Assembly (NCBI RefSeq): GCF_003385555.1
Contig: NZ_QOHR01000001.1
Span: forward strand, 1-64,000
Length of the DNA: 64,000 bases
From: Rhodosalinus sediminis
Lineage (GTDB): Bacteria; Pseudomonadota; Alphaproteobacteria; Rhodobacterales; Rhodobacteraceae
Direction: 5' to 3'
A program made the position numbers and the translations under genes. The notes beneath the pieces were generated by a model. The model was not told where the DNA came from and made no database searches. It was given only the letters and a program-made list of their open reading frames with translations. The stretch's first letter is position 1, and each line of letters begins with the position of its first letter. Positions 16,801 through 25,965 of the stretch are shown here, one piece after another.

Positions 16801-17289
16801 CGGTTTCGGCCCGGGCGGCTTCGGTCTCTGGGGCGGTTGCCCCGAAGGTGAGGCCGCGGCGCGGGCCGCGCAAGGCCGCCGCGCCCATGTTCCGGATGGA
16901 CGGTGCGCCCTGCGAGAGGCCGCAGTGGCCCGGCGCCCCCGACCGGGCCGCGTCCCTTGGGCGACGCGCCGTCCGCGCACCGGGGCGCGGACAGGCGCCT
17001 CCGACGCCGCGCCCCGGCCCGCGCCGTCGCGCGTGTGTCCGCTCACGAAACGCCGCGGCGCGACATCGGACGCCGCCACCGTGGGGAGCACCGGCGCAGA
17101 TCGGCGGCAGGTTTCGTCCCGGCGGGGCGCCGCGCCACCAATCATTGCGGGTGTCACCGAATTATCGCTTTACAGGGCCGCGCGGTGGTCGCACCATATC
17201 TCGTGAGGGGCAGGGCGTCAGACCCCGCCCCTTGAGGAGGCACCGAGTGCTTGGGGGTCTCCCCCGCACGCAGGCAGAGAGGTGGCGCC
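16801..17289. other. 489-bp gap between divergent genes
   Basis: It lies between the divergent starts of the small basic membrane protein and the YbjN gene, so it must hold both promoters. I see no gene. Near the YbjN side, 17207-17234 can fold as GGGGC/GCCCC around an AGGGCGTCAGACCCC loop, a possible leader structure. No confident promoter hexamers are visible. Confidence 0.4.
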
Positions 17290-17790
17290 ATGTCCGTTTC
17301 CGAGCAGTATATCGAGGACGATCTGCACCCGATCGACATCGTGGAGCATCTGGCCGAGCACAACGCGTGGGATTTCGACCGCGTCGCGGAGGACCAGATC
17401 GCGATGGCCGTCGAGGGGCAGTGGCGCACCTACTCCCTCACCCTCGCGTGGTCGCCCGCCGACGAGACGCTGCGGCTCATCTGCACCTTCGAGATGGAGC
17501 CGCCCGCCGACCGCGAGGGCGCGCTGGTCGCCGCGCTCAACGCCGTCAACGAGCGCTGCTGGGCCGGCGCCTTCTGCTGGTGGGGCGAGCAGCAGCTCAT
17601 GGTCTGGCGCTACGGGCTCGTCCTCGCCGGCGGGCAGGTGGCCAGCGCCGAGCAGATCGATACCATGATCGCCGCCGCCGTGCTCTCGGCGGAGCGCTAC
17701 TTCCCGGCCTTCCAGCTCGTCGTCTGGGGCGAGCGGAGCCCCGAGGAGGCGCTTCAGGTCGCCATTGCCGAGGCCTACGGCCGCGCGTAA
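17290..17790 (+). CDS. YbjN domain-containing protein
   Basis: A 166-residue protein of the bacterial YbjN/type III secretion chaperone-like fold family. It opens with SVSEQYIEDDLHPIDIVE and continues as alternating strands and helices, with a conserved CWAGAFCWWGEQQLMVWRYG-like core. Function unknown; in E. coli YbjN affects motility and stress traits. GAGAGGTGG precedes the ATG at 17290. It begins a tightly packed run ybjN-proC-csaA-hydroxyacid dehydrogenase, 30 bp ahead of proC, an order I associate with Rhodobacterales. Confidence 0.85.
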   Translation: MSVSEQYIEDDLHPIDIVEHLAEHNAWDFDRVAEDQIAMAVEGQWRTYSLTLAWSPADETLRLICTFEMEPPADREGALVAALNAVNERCWAGAFCWWGEQQLMVWRYGLVLAGGQVASAEQIDTMIAAAVLSAERYFPAFQLVVWGERSPEEALQVAIAEAYGRA

Positions 17791-17820
17791 CACTGGCCCC
17801 GTCCGGATCAGGGAGGGGGC

Positions 17821-18636
17821 ATGGCACTCGACGATATCGCGCGGCGCGGGCTGGTCCTGCTGGGCTGCGGGAAGATGGGCGGCGCCATGCTGGAGGGCTG
17901 GCTCGCCCGCGGGCTGCCGCCGGGCTCCGTATGGGTGCTCGACCCCGCGCCGCCCGAAGGGCTCGGCCCGCGCGGCGTGCATCTGAACGAGGACCCGCCC
18001 GCGCGCCCGGCCGTCGCCCTCGTCGCCGTCAAGCCGCAGATGATGGACACGGCGCTGCCGCGCCTCGCGGGGATCACGGGCCCTGACACGCTGGTGATCT
18101 CCGTCGCCGCGGGCACGCCGCTTTCGCGGTTCGAGACCGCCTTCGGCGCCGAGACCCCGGTGATCCGCGCGATGCCCAACACGCCGGCCGCCGTGGGGGC
18201 CGGGATCAGCGCGATCATCGGCAACGCCGCGGCGCGCGAGGCGCATCTCGCGCTCGCCGAGGAGCTTCTCTCGGCGGTGGGGCAGGTCGTCCGCCTCGCG
18301 CACGAGGGTCAGATGGACGCGGTGACCGGCGTCTCGGGCTCCGGGCCGGCCTACGTCTTTCACATGATCGAGGCGCTGGCGCAGGCGGGCGAGGCCGAGG
18401 GGCTCGCCCGCGATCTCGCCATGGCGCTGGCGCGCGCGACGGTGGCCGGCGCCGGCGCGCTCGCCGCGCAGTCGGAGGAGAGCGCGGAGACGCTGCGGCG
18501 CAACGTCACCAGCCCGGGCGGCACCACCGCCGCGGGGCTCGAGGTGCTGATGGACGAGGCGCAGGGGCTTCCGCCGCTCATGCGGCGCACGGTGGCCGCC
18601 GCCGCGGCGCGGGCGCGGGAGCTGCGCGATGGCTGA
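17821..18636 (+). CDS. proC: Pyrroline-5-carboxylate reductase
   Basis: A 271-residue enzyme for the last step of proline synthesis: reduction of pyrroline-5-carboxylate with NAD(P)H. The nucleotide-binding motif is [16 protein letters not shown], followed by [22 protein letters not shown], and the C-terminal signature [21 protein letters not shown] in two blocks, ending [23 protein letters not shown] precedes the ATG. It overlaps the next gene by 8 bp. Confidence 0.95.
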   Translation: MALDDIARRGLVLLGCGKMGGAMLEGWLARGLPPGSVWVLDPAPPEGLGPRGVHLNEDPPARPAVALVAVKPQMMDTALPRLAGITGPDTLVISVAAGTPLSRFETAFGAETPVIRAMPNTPAAVGAGISAIIGNAAAREAHLALAEELLSAVGQVVRLAHEGQMDAVTGVSGSGPAYVFHMIEALAQAGEAEGLARDLAMALARATVAGAGALAAQSEESAETLRRNVTSPGGTTAAGLEVLMDEAQGLPPLMRRTVAAAAARARELRDG

Positions 18637-18967
18637 GATCGGGATCGAGGACTTCCACGCGGTCGACATCCGCGTGGGCACGGTGGTGCGTGCGGAGAGT
18701 TTTCCGGAGGCGCGCAAGCCCGCGATCAAGCTCTGGATCGATTTCGGCCCGGAGATCGGCGAGCGGCAGAGCTCGGCGCAGATCACCGCGCATTACGAGC
18801 CCGCGACGCTCAAGGGCCGGCAGGTCGCGGCGTTGGTGAACTTTCCGCCCCGCCGCATCGGTCCCTTCGTGTCCGAGGTCCTCGTCCTCGGGCTGCCGGA
18901 CGAAAACGGGGAGATCGTGCTGGTGGGGCCCGACACCCGCGTGCCCGACGGGGGGCGGCTGCAGTGA
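18629..18967 (+). CDS. csaA: tRNA-binding protein, CsaA-like
   Basis: A 112-residue OB-fold tRNA-binding-domain protein like CsaA, which has chaperone/export-related and tRNA-binding activity in Bacillus. The family motifs are [33 protein letters not shown] and [20 protein letters not shown]-like. It overlaps proC by 8 bp at its start and the next gene by GTGA at its stop, so it is translated as part of the operon. Confidence 0.92.
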   Translation: MAEIGIEDFHAVDIRVGTVVRAESFPEARKPAIKLWIDFGPEIGERQSSAQITAHYEPATLKGRQVAALVNFPPRRIGPFVSEVLVLGLPDENGEIVLVGPDTRVPDGGRLQ

Positions 18968-19914
18968 CCCGCGTGCTCGTCACCCGCCCGCTGCCCGAGC
19001 GCGTGCTGGAGGCCGCGCGCGCGCAGTTCGACCTCGAGGTGCGCGAGAGCACGGCCCCCATGGACGGGACCGAGATGCGCGCGGCGCTCGCGCTCTACGA
19101 CGGGGTGCTGCCGACGCTGGGCGACCGCTTCTCCGAAGAGGTCTTCGCCGAGGTCGAGACGCCGCGCTGCCGGATCCTCGCCAACTTCGGCGTGGGCTAC
19201 AACCATATCGACGTGGCGGCGGCGCGGGCGCGCGGCGTGACGGTCACGAACACCCCCGGCGCGGTCACCGACGCGACGGCCGACATCGGCATGATGCTGA
19301 TCCTGACGAGCTGCCGCCGCGCCTCGGAAGGCGAGCGCCTGCTGCGCGCCGGCGCGTGGGAGGGCTGGCACCCGACGCAGCTCCTCGGGTTGCACGTCAC
19401 GGGAAAGCGCCTCGGCGTCGTGGGCTTCGGCCGGATCGGTCAGGCCATCGCGCGGCGCGCGCATCTCGGCTTCGGCATGGAGATCGCCTACGCCAACCGC
19501 TCGGAGAAGCAGGCCGAGGTGCCCGCGACGCGCATGGCGCTCCTCGATCTCGCGGCCTGGGCCGACGTGCTGGTGGTCGCGCTGCCCGGCGGCGCCGAGA
19601 CGCGCCACATGATCGGCGCGGAGGTCTTCGCCGCGATGCCGGCGCACGCGCGCTTCGTGAACATCGCGCGTGGCGACATCGTGGACGAGGCCGCGCTGAT
19701 CGACGCCCTGCGCTCGGGCGAGATCGCGGGCGCGGGGCTCGACGTCTACGAGCGCGAGCCGGAGGTGCCGCGCGCGCTTACCGAGATGGAACAGGTCACG
19801 CTCCTGCCGCATCTCGGCACCGCCGCTCTCGAGGTGCGCGAGGCGATGGGGCACATGGCGGTCGAGAACCTCGCGGCCTTCTTCGCCGGCCGCGCCGTGC
19901 CCAACACGGTGTGA
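18964..19914 (+). CDS. D-isomer-specific 2-hydroxyacid dehydrogenase (glyoxylate/hydroxypyruvate reductase type)
   Basis: A 316-residue NAD(P)-dependent dehydrogenase. It has [14 protein letters not shown], the Rossmann motif [16 protein letters not shown], the catalytic Arg in [11 protein letters not shown], the Glu in [10 protein letters not shown], and the catalytic His in [16 protein letters not shown]. The most likely activity is glyoxylate/hydroxypyruvate (D-glycerate) reduction; other 2-hydroxyacids are possible. The start is a GTG at 18964 overlapping the csaA stop as GTGA. It is the last gene of the operon and is followed by two AT-rich palindromes. Confidence 0.88.
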   Translation: MTRVLVTRPLPERVLEAARAQFDLEVRESTAPMDGTEMRAALALYDGVLPTLGDRFSEEVFAEVETPRCRILANFGVGYNHIDVAAARARGVTVTNTPGAVTDATADIGMMLILTSCRRASEGERLLRAGAWEGWHPTQLLGLHVTGKRLGVVGFGRIGQAIARRAHLGFGMEIAYANRSEKQAEVPATRMALLDLAAWADVLVVALPGGAETRHMIGAEVFAAMPAHARFVNIARGDIVDEAALIDALRSGEIAGAGLDVYEREPEVPRALTEMEQVTLLPHLGTAALEVREAMGHMAVENLAAFFAGRAVPNTV

Positions 19915-19920
19915 GCCCCG

Positions 19921-19992
19921 CGAATTTTCGTACGAAAATTCGCAACGACCCCAAGCGCGCGGCGCCGAAGAATTTTCGGACGAAAATTCTTC
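19921..19992. repeat. Paired AT-rich palindromes (TTCGTACGAA type), locus 1
   Basis: A perfect 22-bp palindrome (19921-19942, core TTTTCGTACGAAAA) and a 26-bp palindrome with one central mismatch (19967-19992, core TTTTCGGACGAAAA) are separated by 24 bp. They lie 6 bp after the hydroxyacid dehydrogenase gene and before a convergent gene, which suits a bidirectional terminator. The AT-rich arms stand out in this GC-rich DNA. Confidence 0.85.
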
Positions 19993-20000
19993 TCCGCCCG

Positions 20001-20255
20001 TCAGACCTCGGGCGCGTCGCGCGGGGGCACGTAGCCGTAGTCGCCGGGTTCGGCGTCGGGCTCCCATTCCGGATCGTCCTTCTTGATCCGCTGCGAGATC
20101 AGGTAGGCCGCCGGCCAAGCGAGCGTGAAGCCAACCACCGCCGCCACGGCGACGGCGACCCACGTGTAATACCCGAGGCTGAAGGCCGCGATGGCGATGC
20201 CGCCGGTGAGCACCGAGCCGGTGAAGATGCTGATGATCAGGCTGAGGCGGTCCAT
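20001..20255 (-). CDS. Small two-helix membrane protein with charged tail
   Basis: An 84-residue protein with two hydrophobic segments (about 5-28 and 32-54), then a hydrophilic C-terminal tail rich in Asp, Glu and Pro (KKDDPEWEPDAEPGDYGYVP). The membrane part resembles the 61-residue protein encoded at 12566-12751 (GS.L.G.AI....GY.TW...A..A..GF...WP), so they appear paralogous, with an added tail here. Function unknown. It lies 57 bp downstream of tdk on the same strand and could be cotranscribed with it. Confidence 0.7.
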   Translation of the reverse strand: MDRLSLIISIFTGSVLTGGIAIAAFSLGYYTWVAVAVAAVVGFTLAWPAAYLISQRIKKDDPEWEPDAEPGDYGYVPPRDAPEV

Positions 20256-20312
20256 GATGGCGTTTCCTTCCGGTTTGGCGGGAAACGTGCGGGGCGGCGC
20301 CGCGGTTCCGCC

Positions 20313-20903
20313 TCAGCGGCGCGCCCGGTCGCCCATCTCCTCGCGCCAGTGGCGCCGGCAGAGCGAGACGTAGGTCTCGTCGCCGCCGATCTGCACCTGC
20401 GCGCCCTCGCGCAGCGCGGTGCCGTCCGGGCCGCGGCGCACCACCATCGTCGCCTTGCGCCCGCAGTGGCAGATCGTGCGCACCTCGCGCATCTCGTCGG
20501 CGAGTGCGAGCAGCGCCGCGGAGCCGGGGAAGAGATCGCCCCGGAAATCCACGCGCAGGCCGTAGCACATGACGGGCAGGCGCAGGTCATCCACCACGCG
20601 CGCGAGCTGCCAGACCTGTTCGGGCATCAGGAACTGCGCCTCGTCCACGAAAACGCAGGCGAGCTGCGCCTCCTCCAGCCGCCCGGCCACCCGCGCGGCG
20701 AGGTCGTCCTCCGGCGCGAAGACTTCGGCCGCCGCGCCGATCCCGATGCGCGAGCCGATGCGGCCCTTCCCTGCGCGCGTGTCCACCGCTGCGGTCAGGA
20801 GGAGCGTCTCCATCCCGCGCTCGCGGTAGTTATGCGCCGCCTGCAGCAGGAGCGCCGACTTGCCCGCGTTCATGGTGGAGTAATGAAAGTGCAGCTTCGC
20901 CAT
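20313..20903 (-). CDS. tdk: Thymidine kinase, type II
   Basis: A 196-residue enzyme of thymidine salvage (thymidine to dTMP with ATP). It starts with a P-loop region in MAKLHFHYSTMNAGKSALLL, has the Walker B-like CVFVDEAQFLMPEQVW, and a zinc/lasso region with CHCG and the late SLCRRHW. The length is standard. The start ATG at 20903 is unambiguous. It follows the DCC-protein gene by 38 bp on the same strand. Confidence 0.95.
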   Translation of the reverse strand: MAKLHFHYSTMNAGKSALLLQAAHNYRERGMETLLLTAAVDTRAGKGRIGSRIGIGAAAEVFAPEDDLAARVAGRLEEAQLACVFVDEAQFLMPEQVWQLARVVDDLRLPVMCYGLRVDFRGDLFPGSAALLALADEMREVRTICHCGRKATMVVRRGPDGTALREGAQVQIGGDETYVSLCRRHWREEMGDRARR

Positions 20904-20941
20904 GCCCGCCTCCTCGCGCGCAGGGCGGCGGGACGCAAGGC

Positions 20942-21322
20942 TCAGGCCCGGGCGCGCGCCTTGCGCCGCAGGTGCATGCGGTAGATGAGCGGCGCGAGCA
21001 CCTTGTCGTAGACGAGGCCGGCGAGCGGGCGCAGCCCCGGCAGCCCCACGATCCGCGCGAGCCAGCGATAGCGCGGCATCGCGCGCCAGAGGATCAGGAA
21101 GCCGTCGATGCCACCGTGGAAGGTGCCGTCCCGCGCGACGTAGAGGCGCCGGGCGGCCTCGTCCCCCGAGAGGCCCCAGGCGGCGCGCGCCGGGCCGTTC
21201 AGGTCATCGAAGCGGATCGGCAGGTCCCGCCGCTCGGCGTAGGCCTTGTAGTGCCCGATCTCGGCGGAGCAGATCGGGCACTCGGCGTTGTAGAGCACGT
21301 GGATTTCGGCAGCGTCGGTCAT
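20942..21322 (-). CDS. DCC family (DUF393) thiol-disulfide-like protein
   Basis: A 126-residue protein of the DCC/DUF393 family with a thioredoxin-like opening: VLYNAECPICSAEIGHY contains a CPIC pair in place of the more usual DCxxC motif. Later features are YVARDGTFHGGIDGFLILW and a basic C-terminal tail (RMHLRRKARARA). Its reaction is not known; a redox role is inferred from the CxxC pair. It is on the same strand as tdk. Confidence 0.85.
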   Translation of the reverse strand: MTDAAEIHVLYNAECPICSAEIGHYKAYAERRDLPIRFDDLNGPARAAWGLSGDEAARRLYVARDGTFHGGIDGFLILWRAMPRYRWLARIVGLPGLRPLAGLVYDKVLAPLIYRMHLRRKARARA

Positions 21323-21376
21323 GCTTCATGACCTAGCCGCGCGCGCCGCCCGGTCCAGCGGCGCGGCGTCGCGGGC

Positions 21377-21619
21377 TCAGAGCCGCGAATGCGAGCCGTC
21401 GCAGAGCGGGGAGTCGCCCGTCGCCTTGCAGCCGCAGAAGAAGACCTTGCCGTCCGCCTCCGCGGTGTAGCGGATGGGGGCGAAGTCCGTGCCCTTGTGG
21501 CTGCCGTCGCAGAAGGGCTGCTTGGCCGAGCGCCCGCAAGCGCACCACATGTAGCTTTTCCCGGCGGTCACCTCGACGGGGTAGGGCGCTTTCTGCGCGA
21601 TCTCGGGGGTGTCGGACAT
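21377..21619 (-). CDS. Double CDGSH iron-sulfur domain protein
   Basis: An 80-residue protein with two consecutive CDGSH domains, each expected to hold a [2Fe-2S] cluster with three Cys and one His. The first site is CACGRSAKQPFCDGSH and the second is CGCKATGDSPLCDGSH. This is the small bacterial double-domain (mitoNEET-like) form, often linked to iron or redox handling; no partner is evident. GGAGAGCCG precedes the ATG at 21619. Confidence 0.93.
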   Translation of the reverse strand: MSDTPEIAQKAPYPVEVTAGKSYMWCACGRSAKQPFCDGSHKGTDFAPIRYTAEADGKVFFCGCKATGDSPLCDGSHSRL

Positions 21620-21684
21620 CCGGCTCTCCTTTCCGATGGCTGGTCCGCACGGGTAGGTAAGCGCCCCGCGCCGCGCGGAAAGGG

Positions 21685-23043
21685 TCAGATGCGCCGGCCC
21701 CAGAGATCGTAGTCGCCCGCCTCGTCCACCTCGACGGTCACGACGTCGCCCGGGGAGAGGCCCTCGTGGCCCGCGTCGATGAAGAGGCAGCCGTCGATCT
21801 CGGGCGCGTCGGCCTTCGTGCGGCAGGTGGCGGCCTCGGCGTCGACCTCGTCCACGATCACCTCGAGGCGGCGGCCCACCGTCTCGGCGAGCTTCGCCTC
21901 CGAGATCGCCTGCGCCTTTTCCATGAAGCGGTGCCAGCGCTCCTCCTTGACCTCCTCGGGCACGTGATCGGGCAGCGCGTTGGAGCGCGCGCCGGCGACG
22001 TTCTCGTACTTGAAGCAGCCCACCCGGTCGAGGCGCGCCTCCTCCAGCCAGTCGAGCAGCGTCTGGAACTCCGCCTCCGTCTCGCCGGGATAGCCCACGA
22101 TGAAGGTGGAGCGCAGCGCGATCTCGGGGCAGATCGCGCGCCAGGCGGCGATCTCATCGAGCGTCCGCGCCGCCGCGGCGGGGCGCGCCATGCGCTTCAG
22201 CGTCTCGGGGTGGGCGTGCTGAAAGGGGATGTCGAGGTAGGGCAGCACCAACCCCTCCGCCATCAGCGGGATCAGCTGGCGGACGTGCGGGTAGGGATAG
22301 ACGTAATGCAGCCGCACCCAGGCGCCGAGGCTCCCCAGATCGCGGGCGAGCCGGGTGATCGGCGCCTCCTCGCCCAGCCGCTCCTGATCGGTGAGATAGG
22401 CGGAGGTGTCCTGACTGATGACGAGAAGCTCCTTCACCCCCGCCTCGACCAGCTTCTCGGCCTCGCGCATCACCGCGCGGTGCGGGCGGGACGCGAGCTT
22501 CCCGCGCATGTCCGGGATCACGCAGAAGCGGCACTTGTGGTTACAGCCCTCGGAGATCTTCAGGTAGCTGTAGTGGCGCGGCGTGAGCGTGACGCCCGAG
22601 GCGGGCAGCAGGTCCACGAAGGGATCGGGCGCCGGCGGCACGGCGGCATGCACGGCGTCGAGCACCTGTTCGTACTGGTGCGGGCCGGTGACGGCGAGGA
22701 CCTTGGGATGCGCCCCGGTGATGTACTCGGGCTCCGCGCCGAGGCAGCCGGTCACGATCACCCGCCCGTTGGCGTCGAGCGCCTCGCCGATCGCCTCGAG
22801 GCTCTCGGCCTTCGCGCTGTCGAGGAAGCCGCAGGTGTTGACGATCACCGCGTCGGCGCCCGCGTAATCGGGCGAGATGCCGTAGCCCTCCGCCCGGAGC
22901 CGCGTGAGGATGCGCTCGCTGTCCACCAGTGCCTTGGGGCAGCCGAGCGAGACCATCCCGATGGTGGGTTGTCCGGGGCGGCGCGTCTCCGCGAGGCGGG
23001 CCTGAGCGAGGTCGGGGCGCAGATCGGGCGGGTTCGCGGTCAT
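21685..23043 (-). CDS. rimO: Ribosomal protein S12 methylthiotransferase RimO
   Basis: A 452-residue radical SAM enzyme that methylthiolates Asp88 of ribosomal protein S12. The N-terminal MTTase domain has [12 protein letters not shown] and [13 protein letters not shown] with three cluster Cys; the radical SAM motif is CNHKCRFC in [18 protein letters not shown]; a C-terminal TRAM domain begins around residue 385. The GFL and SLGCPKA wording separates RimO from MiaB. The start at 23043 gives MTANPPDL; the frame is open far upstream but without family sequence. Confidence 0.96.
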   Translation of the reverse strand: MTANPPDLRPDLAQARLAETRRPGQPTIGMVSLGCPKALVDSERILTRLRAEGYGISPDYAGADAVIVNTCGFLDSAKAESLEAIGEALDANGRVIVTGCLGAEPEYITGAHPKVLAVTGPHQYEQVLDAVHAAVPPAPDPFVDLLPASGVTLTPRHYSYLKISEGCNHKCRFCVIPDMRGKLASRPHRAVMREAEKLVEAGVKELLVISQDTSAYLTDQERLGEEAPITRLARDLGSLGAWVRLHYVYPYPHVRQLIPLMAEGLVLPYLDIPFQHAHPETLKRMARPAAAARTLDEIAAWRAICPEIALRSTFIVGYPGETEAEFQTLLDWLEEARLDRVGCFKYENVAGARSNALPDHVPEEVKEERWHRFMEKAQAISEAKLAETVGRRLEVIVDEVDAEAATCRTKADAPEIDGCLFIDAGHEGLSPGDVVTVEVDEAGDYDLWGRRI

Positions 23044-23121
23044 GGGGTTGGATATAGGCCCCCCGCTCCCCGGGGCACAAGCCACACGGCCGGATGCCTC
23101 TCGCTTGCGGGCGGCCACCGG

Positions 23122-23147
23122 GCCAAGGCGCTTGCAAGCGCCTTGGC
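23122..23147. repeat. 26-bp perfect palindrome
   Basis: A perfect inverted repeat with centre GGCGCTTGCAAGCGCC and arms extending to GCCAAG/CTTGGC. It lies in the 194-bp gap downstream of gcrA and upstream of rimO (both minus strand), so a transcript from gcrA would form a strong hairpin there. No T-rich tract follows. It could be a terminator or a symmetrical protein site. Confidence 0.7.
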
Positions 23148-23237
23148 GGGCGCCCGGCTGCGCCGTCGCGTCCCGCCGCAGGCGCCGGTTCGGCACCGCC
23201 CGCGGTTCGCGGGTGCGCCGGGCAGCCGTCCGTCGTG

Positions 23238-23897
23238 TTACCGCTTCCGGTCGCGCCGGGAGCTCATCGGCTGGAAGGCGACGCCGACATGCGCCTCGCA
23301 GTAGGGCTTGCCGGGCTGCACGGGCAGGCCGCAGAACCAGAAATCCTCGGTCGCCGGGTCGCCGAGCGGCCATTTGCAGGTGCGCTCGGTCAGCTCCATC
23401 AGCGTGATCTTGCGCGCCTTCTTCTCGACCTCGCTGACCTTGGCGAGCGCCTCGGGGCTGATCTCGTTGGTGGACGGCTGGGGGGGCATCGGCTGGCCCG
23501 GCACGGGCTTGCGCGCCGGCGCCGCCTCGGCGCTCTCCGCGTCCGCCTCCTCGTCTTCGGCGGCCTCGTCCTCCATCGGGTCGACCGCGGCCGGCTCGGG
23601 CGCCGGGGCGGGCTCGGGCGCCGCCTCGGTTTCGGCGGGCTCTGCGGGCGCGGCGGGCTCCGCCGCGGCCGGTGCCGGGTCGGCGGCGACCGGGGCGGGC
23701 TCGGCCTCGGCCGGCGCCGCCTCTTCCGCGGCGCCGGCCGCCGCGCCCGTCCCGCGGTTCGAGAGCCCGAGGCGGTGCACCTTGCCAATCACGGCGTTGC
23801 GCGTGACGCCGCCGAGCTCCTTGGCGATCTGCGAGGCGGACTGCCCCTCGCTCCACATCCGTTTCAACAGCTCGACGCGTTCCTCGGTCCAGGACAT
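23238..23897 (-). CDS. gcrA: Cell cycle regulator GcrA
   Basis: A 219-residue GcrA, an alphaproteobacterial transcription cofactor that binds sigma-70 RNA polymerase and promoters carrying methylated GANTC. The N-terminal helix-turn-helix region reads [20 protein letters not shown] and then [20 protein letters not shown] long Ala/Pro/Glu linker (about 52-135) joins it to the conserved C-terminal sigma-binding region with CKWPLGDP and [14 protein letters not shown]. The start at 23897 is the family start; GATTC (GANTC) lies at 23901, just upstream. Confidence 0.93.
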   Translation of the reverse strand: MSWTEERVELLKRMWSEGQSASQIAKELGGVTRNAVIGKVHRLGLSNRGTGAAAGAAEEAAPAEAEPAPVAADPAPAAAEPAAPAEPAETEAAPEPAPAPEPAAVDPMEDEAAEDEEADAESAEAAPARKPVPGQPMPPQPSTNEISPEALAKVSEVEKKARKITLMELTERTCKWPLGDPATEDFWFCGLPVQPGKPYCEAHVGVAFQPMSSRRDRKR

Positions 23898-24057
23898 GCA
23901 GATTCCCAAAAGCTTCGTGAAGGCCCGATCCAGACGGCGACGCGCGGAGGCCGCCGGCCGCCCGCCGCGTGGACATTTCTCAGCACTCCATTCTATGCAC
24001 TCGCACGTGGGTTACAAGGCCGCGACTCGCGCGGGACGCGGCGAAAGGAGGCAGGCG

Positions 24058-24915
24058 ATGGCGACCGAGACGCAGACCGGCGTGCAGACGGGGACGCAAG
24101 GCGCCGCGCGCCCGGCGGCAGGGCAGACCATGGGAGTGCGCCGCTTCGGCCGGGTGAACTGGCTCGGGCTCTGGACGCTGATCGAGCGGGAGGTGATGCG
24201 CTTCGTCGCGGTCTGGACGCAGACGCTGCTCGCGCCGCTGGTCACCGCGGGGCTCTTCGTGGCGATCTTCACCCTGGCGATCGGACCGCGGCGGGGCGAC
24301 GTCATGGGCGTCGATTTCACCACCTTCATCGCGCCCGGCATCCTGATGATGATGGTGATCCAGAACGCCTTCGCCAATTCGTCCTCCTCCATCATGGTCT
24401 CCAAGGTGCAGGGCAACATCGTGGACACGCTGATGCCGCCGCTCTCCTCGGGCGAGCTGGTGATCGGCTATCTCGCCGGTGCGGTGGCGCGCGGGCTCTT
24501 CGTGGCGCTCGGCGTGGGCGCGGGCTTTCTCCTCGTGCTCGGCATCGGCATCGCCCATCCGCTCTGGGCGCTGACCTTCGTGCTCTTGGGCTCGGCCTTC
24601 CTCGGGGCGCTGGGCGTGATCGCGGGCATCTTCGCGCGCAAGTTCGACCAGATGGCGGCGATCACCAATTTCGTCATCACGCCGCTCAGCTTCCTGTCGG
24701 GGACCTTCTACTCGGTCGAGGCGCTGCCCGACGCGATGTGGACCGTGACCCACGTCAACCCGGTCTTCTACCTGATCGACGGGGTGCGCTACGGCATCCT
24801 CGGCGTCTCGGACAGCTCGCCGTGGCTCGGCCTCTGGATCTGCATGGCCTCGACGGCGGCGGTCAGCCTCGTCTGCTGGTGGCTCTTCCGCCGCGGCACG
24901 CGGCTCAAGGCCTGA
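24058..24915 (+). CDS. ABC-2 type transporter permease
   Basis: A 285-residue membrane permease of the ABC-2 family, similar in layout to YadH/NodJ: an N-terminal cytoplasmic stretch, six hydrophobic segments, and the late motif FNxxxTPLxFLSGTFYSxxxLP seen here as ITPLSFLSGTFYSVEALPD. These export polysaccharide, lipid or drug substrates with a separate ATPase. No ATPase gene is adjacent, which is unusual; it is divergent from gcrA and converges on pcs. GAAAGGAGGC precedes the ATG at 24058. Confidence 0.88.
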   Translation: MATETQTGVQTGTQGAARPAAGQTMGVRRFGRVNWLGLWTLIEREVMRFVAVWTQTLLAPLVTAGLFVAIFTLAIGPRRGDVMGVDFTTFIAPGILMMMVIQNAFANSSSSIMVSKVQGNIVDTLMPPLSSGELVIGYLAGAVARGLFVALGVGAGFLLVLGIGIAHPLWALTFVLLGSAFLGALGVIAGIFARKFDQMAAITNFVITPLSFLSGTFYSVEALPDAMWTVTHVNPVFYLIDGVRYGILGVSDSSPWLGLWICMASTAAVSLVCWWLFRRGTRLKA

Positions 24916-24919
24916 GCGC

Positions 24920-25612
24920 TCAGCCCCGCGCCGGGATGGCCTGCTGCGCGATCCCGGCCAGCAGCAGGTAGACCGAGGACAGCCCCAGCGCCCAGCTCGC
25001 CGCCGGCCCGCCGTCGAAGCCGTGCCAGGCGGTCCAGAAGACGAGCGCCGACCAGAGCACCGCCACCGGCAGCGAGACCGCCCGCCAGCGCGCCGTGCGC
25101 ACCGGATGCACGAAGCGCAGCGGCAGGAACATCGCCACGGCGAGCGCCGCCACCAGCGCGAGGATCAGCCAGAAGTTGGGCTCGATCACGAAGAGCACCG
25201 GCACCACCATGTTCCAGGCGCCCGGGAAGCCGTTGAACGACTTGTCCTCCGTCTTCATCCGCGTGTCGGCGAAATAGAGCGCCGAGGCGAAGGTGATCAG
25301 GATGATCGCCACCCAGCCCGTCCAGCCCGGTAGAAGCCCCGACTTGAAGAGCGCGAAGGCCGGGATGAAGACGTAGGTCAGGTAGTCGATGATCAGGTCG
25401 AGCAGATCGCCGTCGAACCGCCCGCCGTGACTGCGCACGTGGTAGCGCCGGGCGAGCGGCCCGTCCACGCCGTCCACAGCGAAGGCGACGATCAGCCAGA
25501 GCACCATCATCGGCCAGTCGCCGTCCGCCGCCGCGAGCATGGCGAGCATGGCGAAGACGGCGCCCGTGGCGGTGAAGAGATGGACGAGAACGGCCTTGGC
25601 GGTCATGGTCAT
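24920..25612 (-). CDS. pcs: Phosphatidylcholine synthase
   Basis: A 230-residue membrane enzyme joining choline and CDP-diacylglycerol to make phosphatidylcholine in one step, a pathway typical of alphaproteobacteria. The CDP-alcohol phosphotransferase motif is VDGVDGPLARRYHVRS followed by GDLLDLIIDYLTYVFIP, which matches the Pcs subgroup. About seven to eight hydrophobic helices are present. The ATG at 25612 (MTMTAK) has AGGGG at good spacing; a second ATG lies at 25606. Its stop is 4 bp from the convergent ABC-2 permease stop. Confidence 0.92.
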   Translation of the reverse strand: MTMTAKAVLVHLFTATGAVFAMLAMLAAADGDWPMMVLWLIVAFAVDGVDGPLARRYHVRSHGGRFDGDLLDLIIDYLTYVFIPAFALFKSGLLPGWTGWVAIILITFASALYFADTRMKTEDKSFNGFPGAWNMVVPVLFVIEPNFWLILALVAALAVAMFLPLRFVHPVRTARWRAVSLPVAVLWSALVFWTAWHGFDGGPAASWALGLSSVYLLLAGIAQQAIPARG

Positions 25613-25965
25613 GCCGCCCCTCATGGCGGAACTGCGGCAGCGGTTCAACAGCCCCGTCCGCCCGTCCGCCGCCGCGCGCCCCGTGTCTCCCTCTCCCCCC
25701 GCGCCGGGGCGGCATCGCCCGCCGGGAACGCCCGCGCCGCCGCCTCGCATGCGGAGATCGCCCCGCAGGCCCGGCGCGCCCCGGTCGCCCCGGGTCCCCG
25801 GAGCCGCCACGACCAGCCGGAGCACCGACACGCCAGGCGGAGACCGAAAGCCGCGCCGCCCGTCCCGCGCCACCCGATACCCCGCGGTCCTTCTTCTTGG
25901 CGCAAATATCCCGGGGGTGAATTGGCCGCAGGCCAAGAGGGGGCAGCGCCCCCTCCGCCGCCGCC
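25613..25965. other. 353-bp gap between pcs and xerC
   Basis: No gene is seen. The left part must hold the pcs promoter and leader; the right part (25890-25955) is a copy of the two-hairpin element immediately downstream of xerC. Confidence 0.5.
25890..25955 (-). repeat. Dispersed two-hairpin element, copy 4
   Basis: Minus-oriented, beginning 10 bp after the xerC stop. In the gene's direction: GAGGGGGC-GCT-GCCCCCTC, then TTGGCC-TGC-GGCCAA, then GGGATATTTGCGCCAAGAAG. Order and polarity match the plus-strand copies. Confidence 0.85.
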
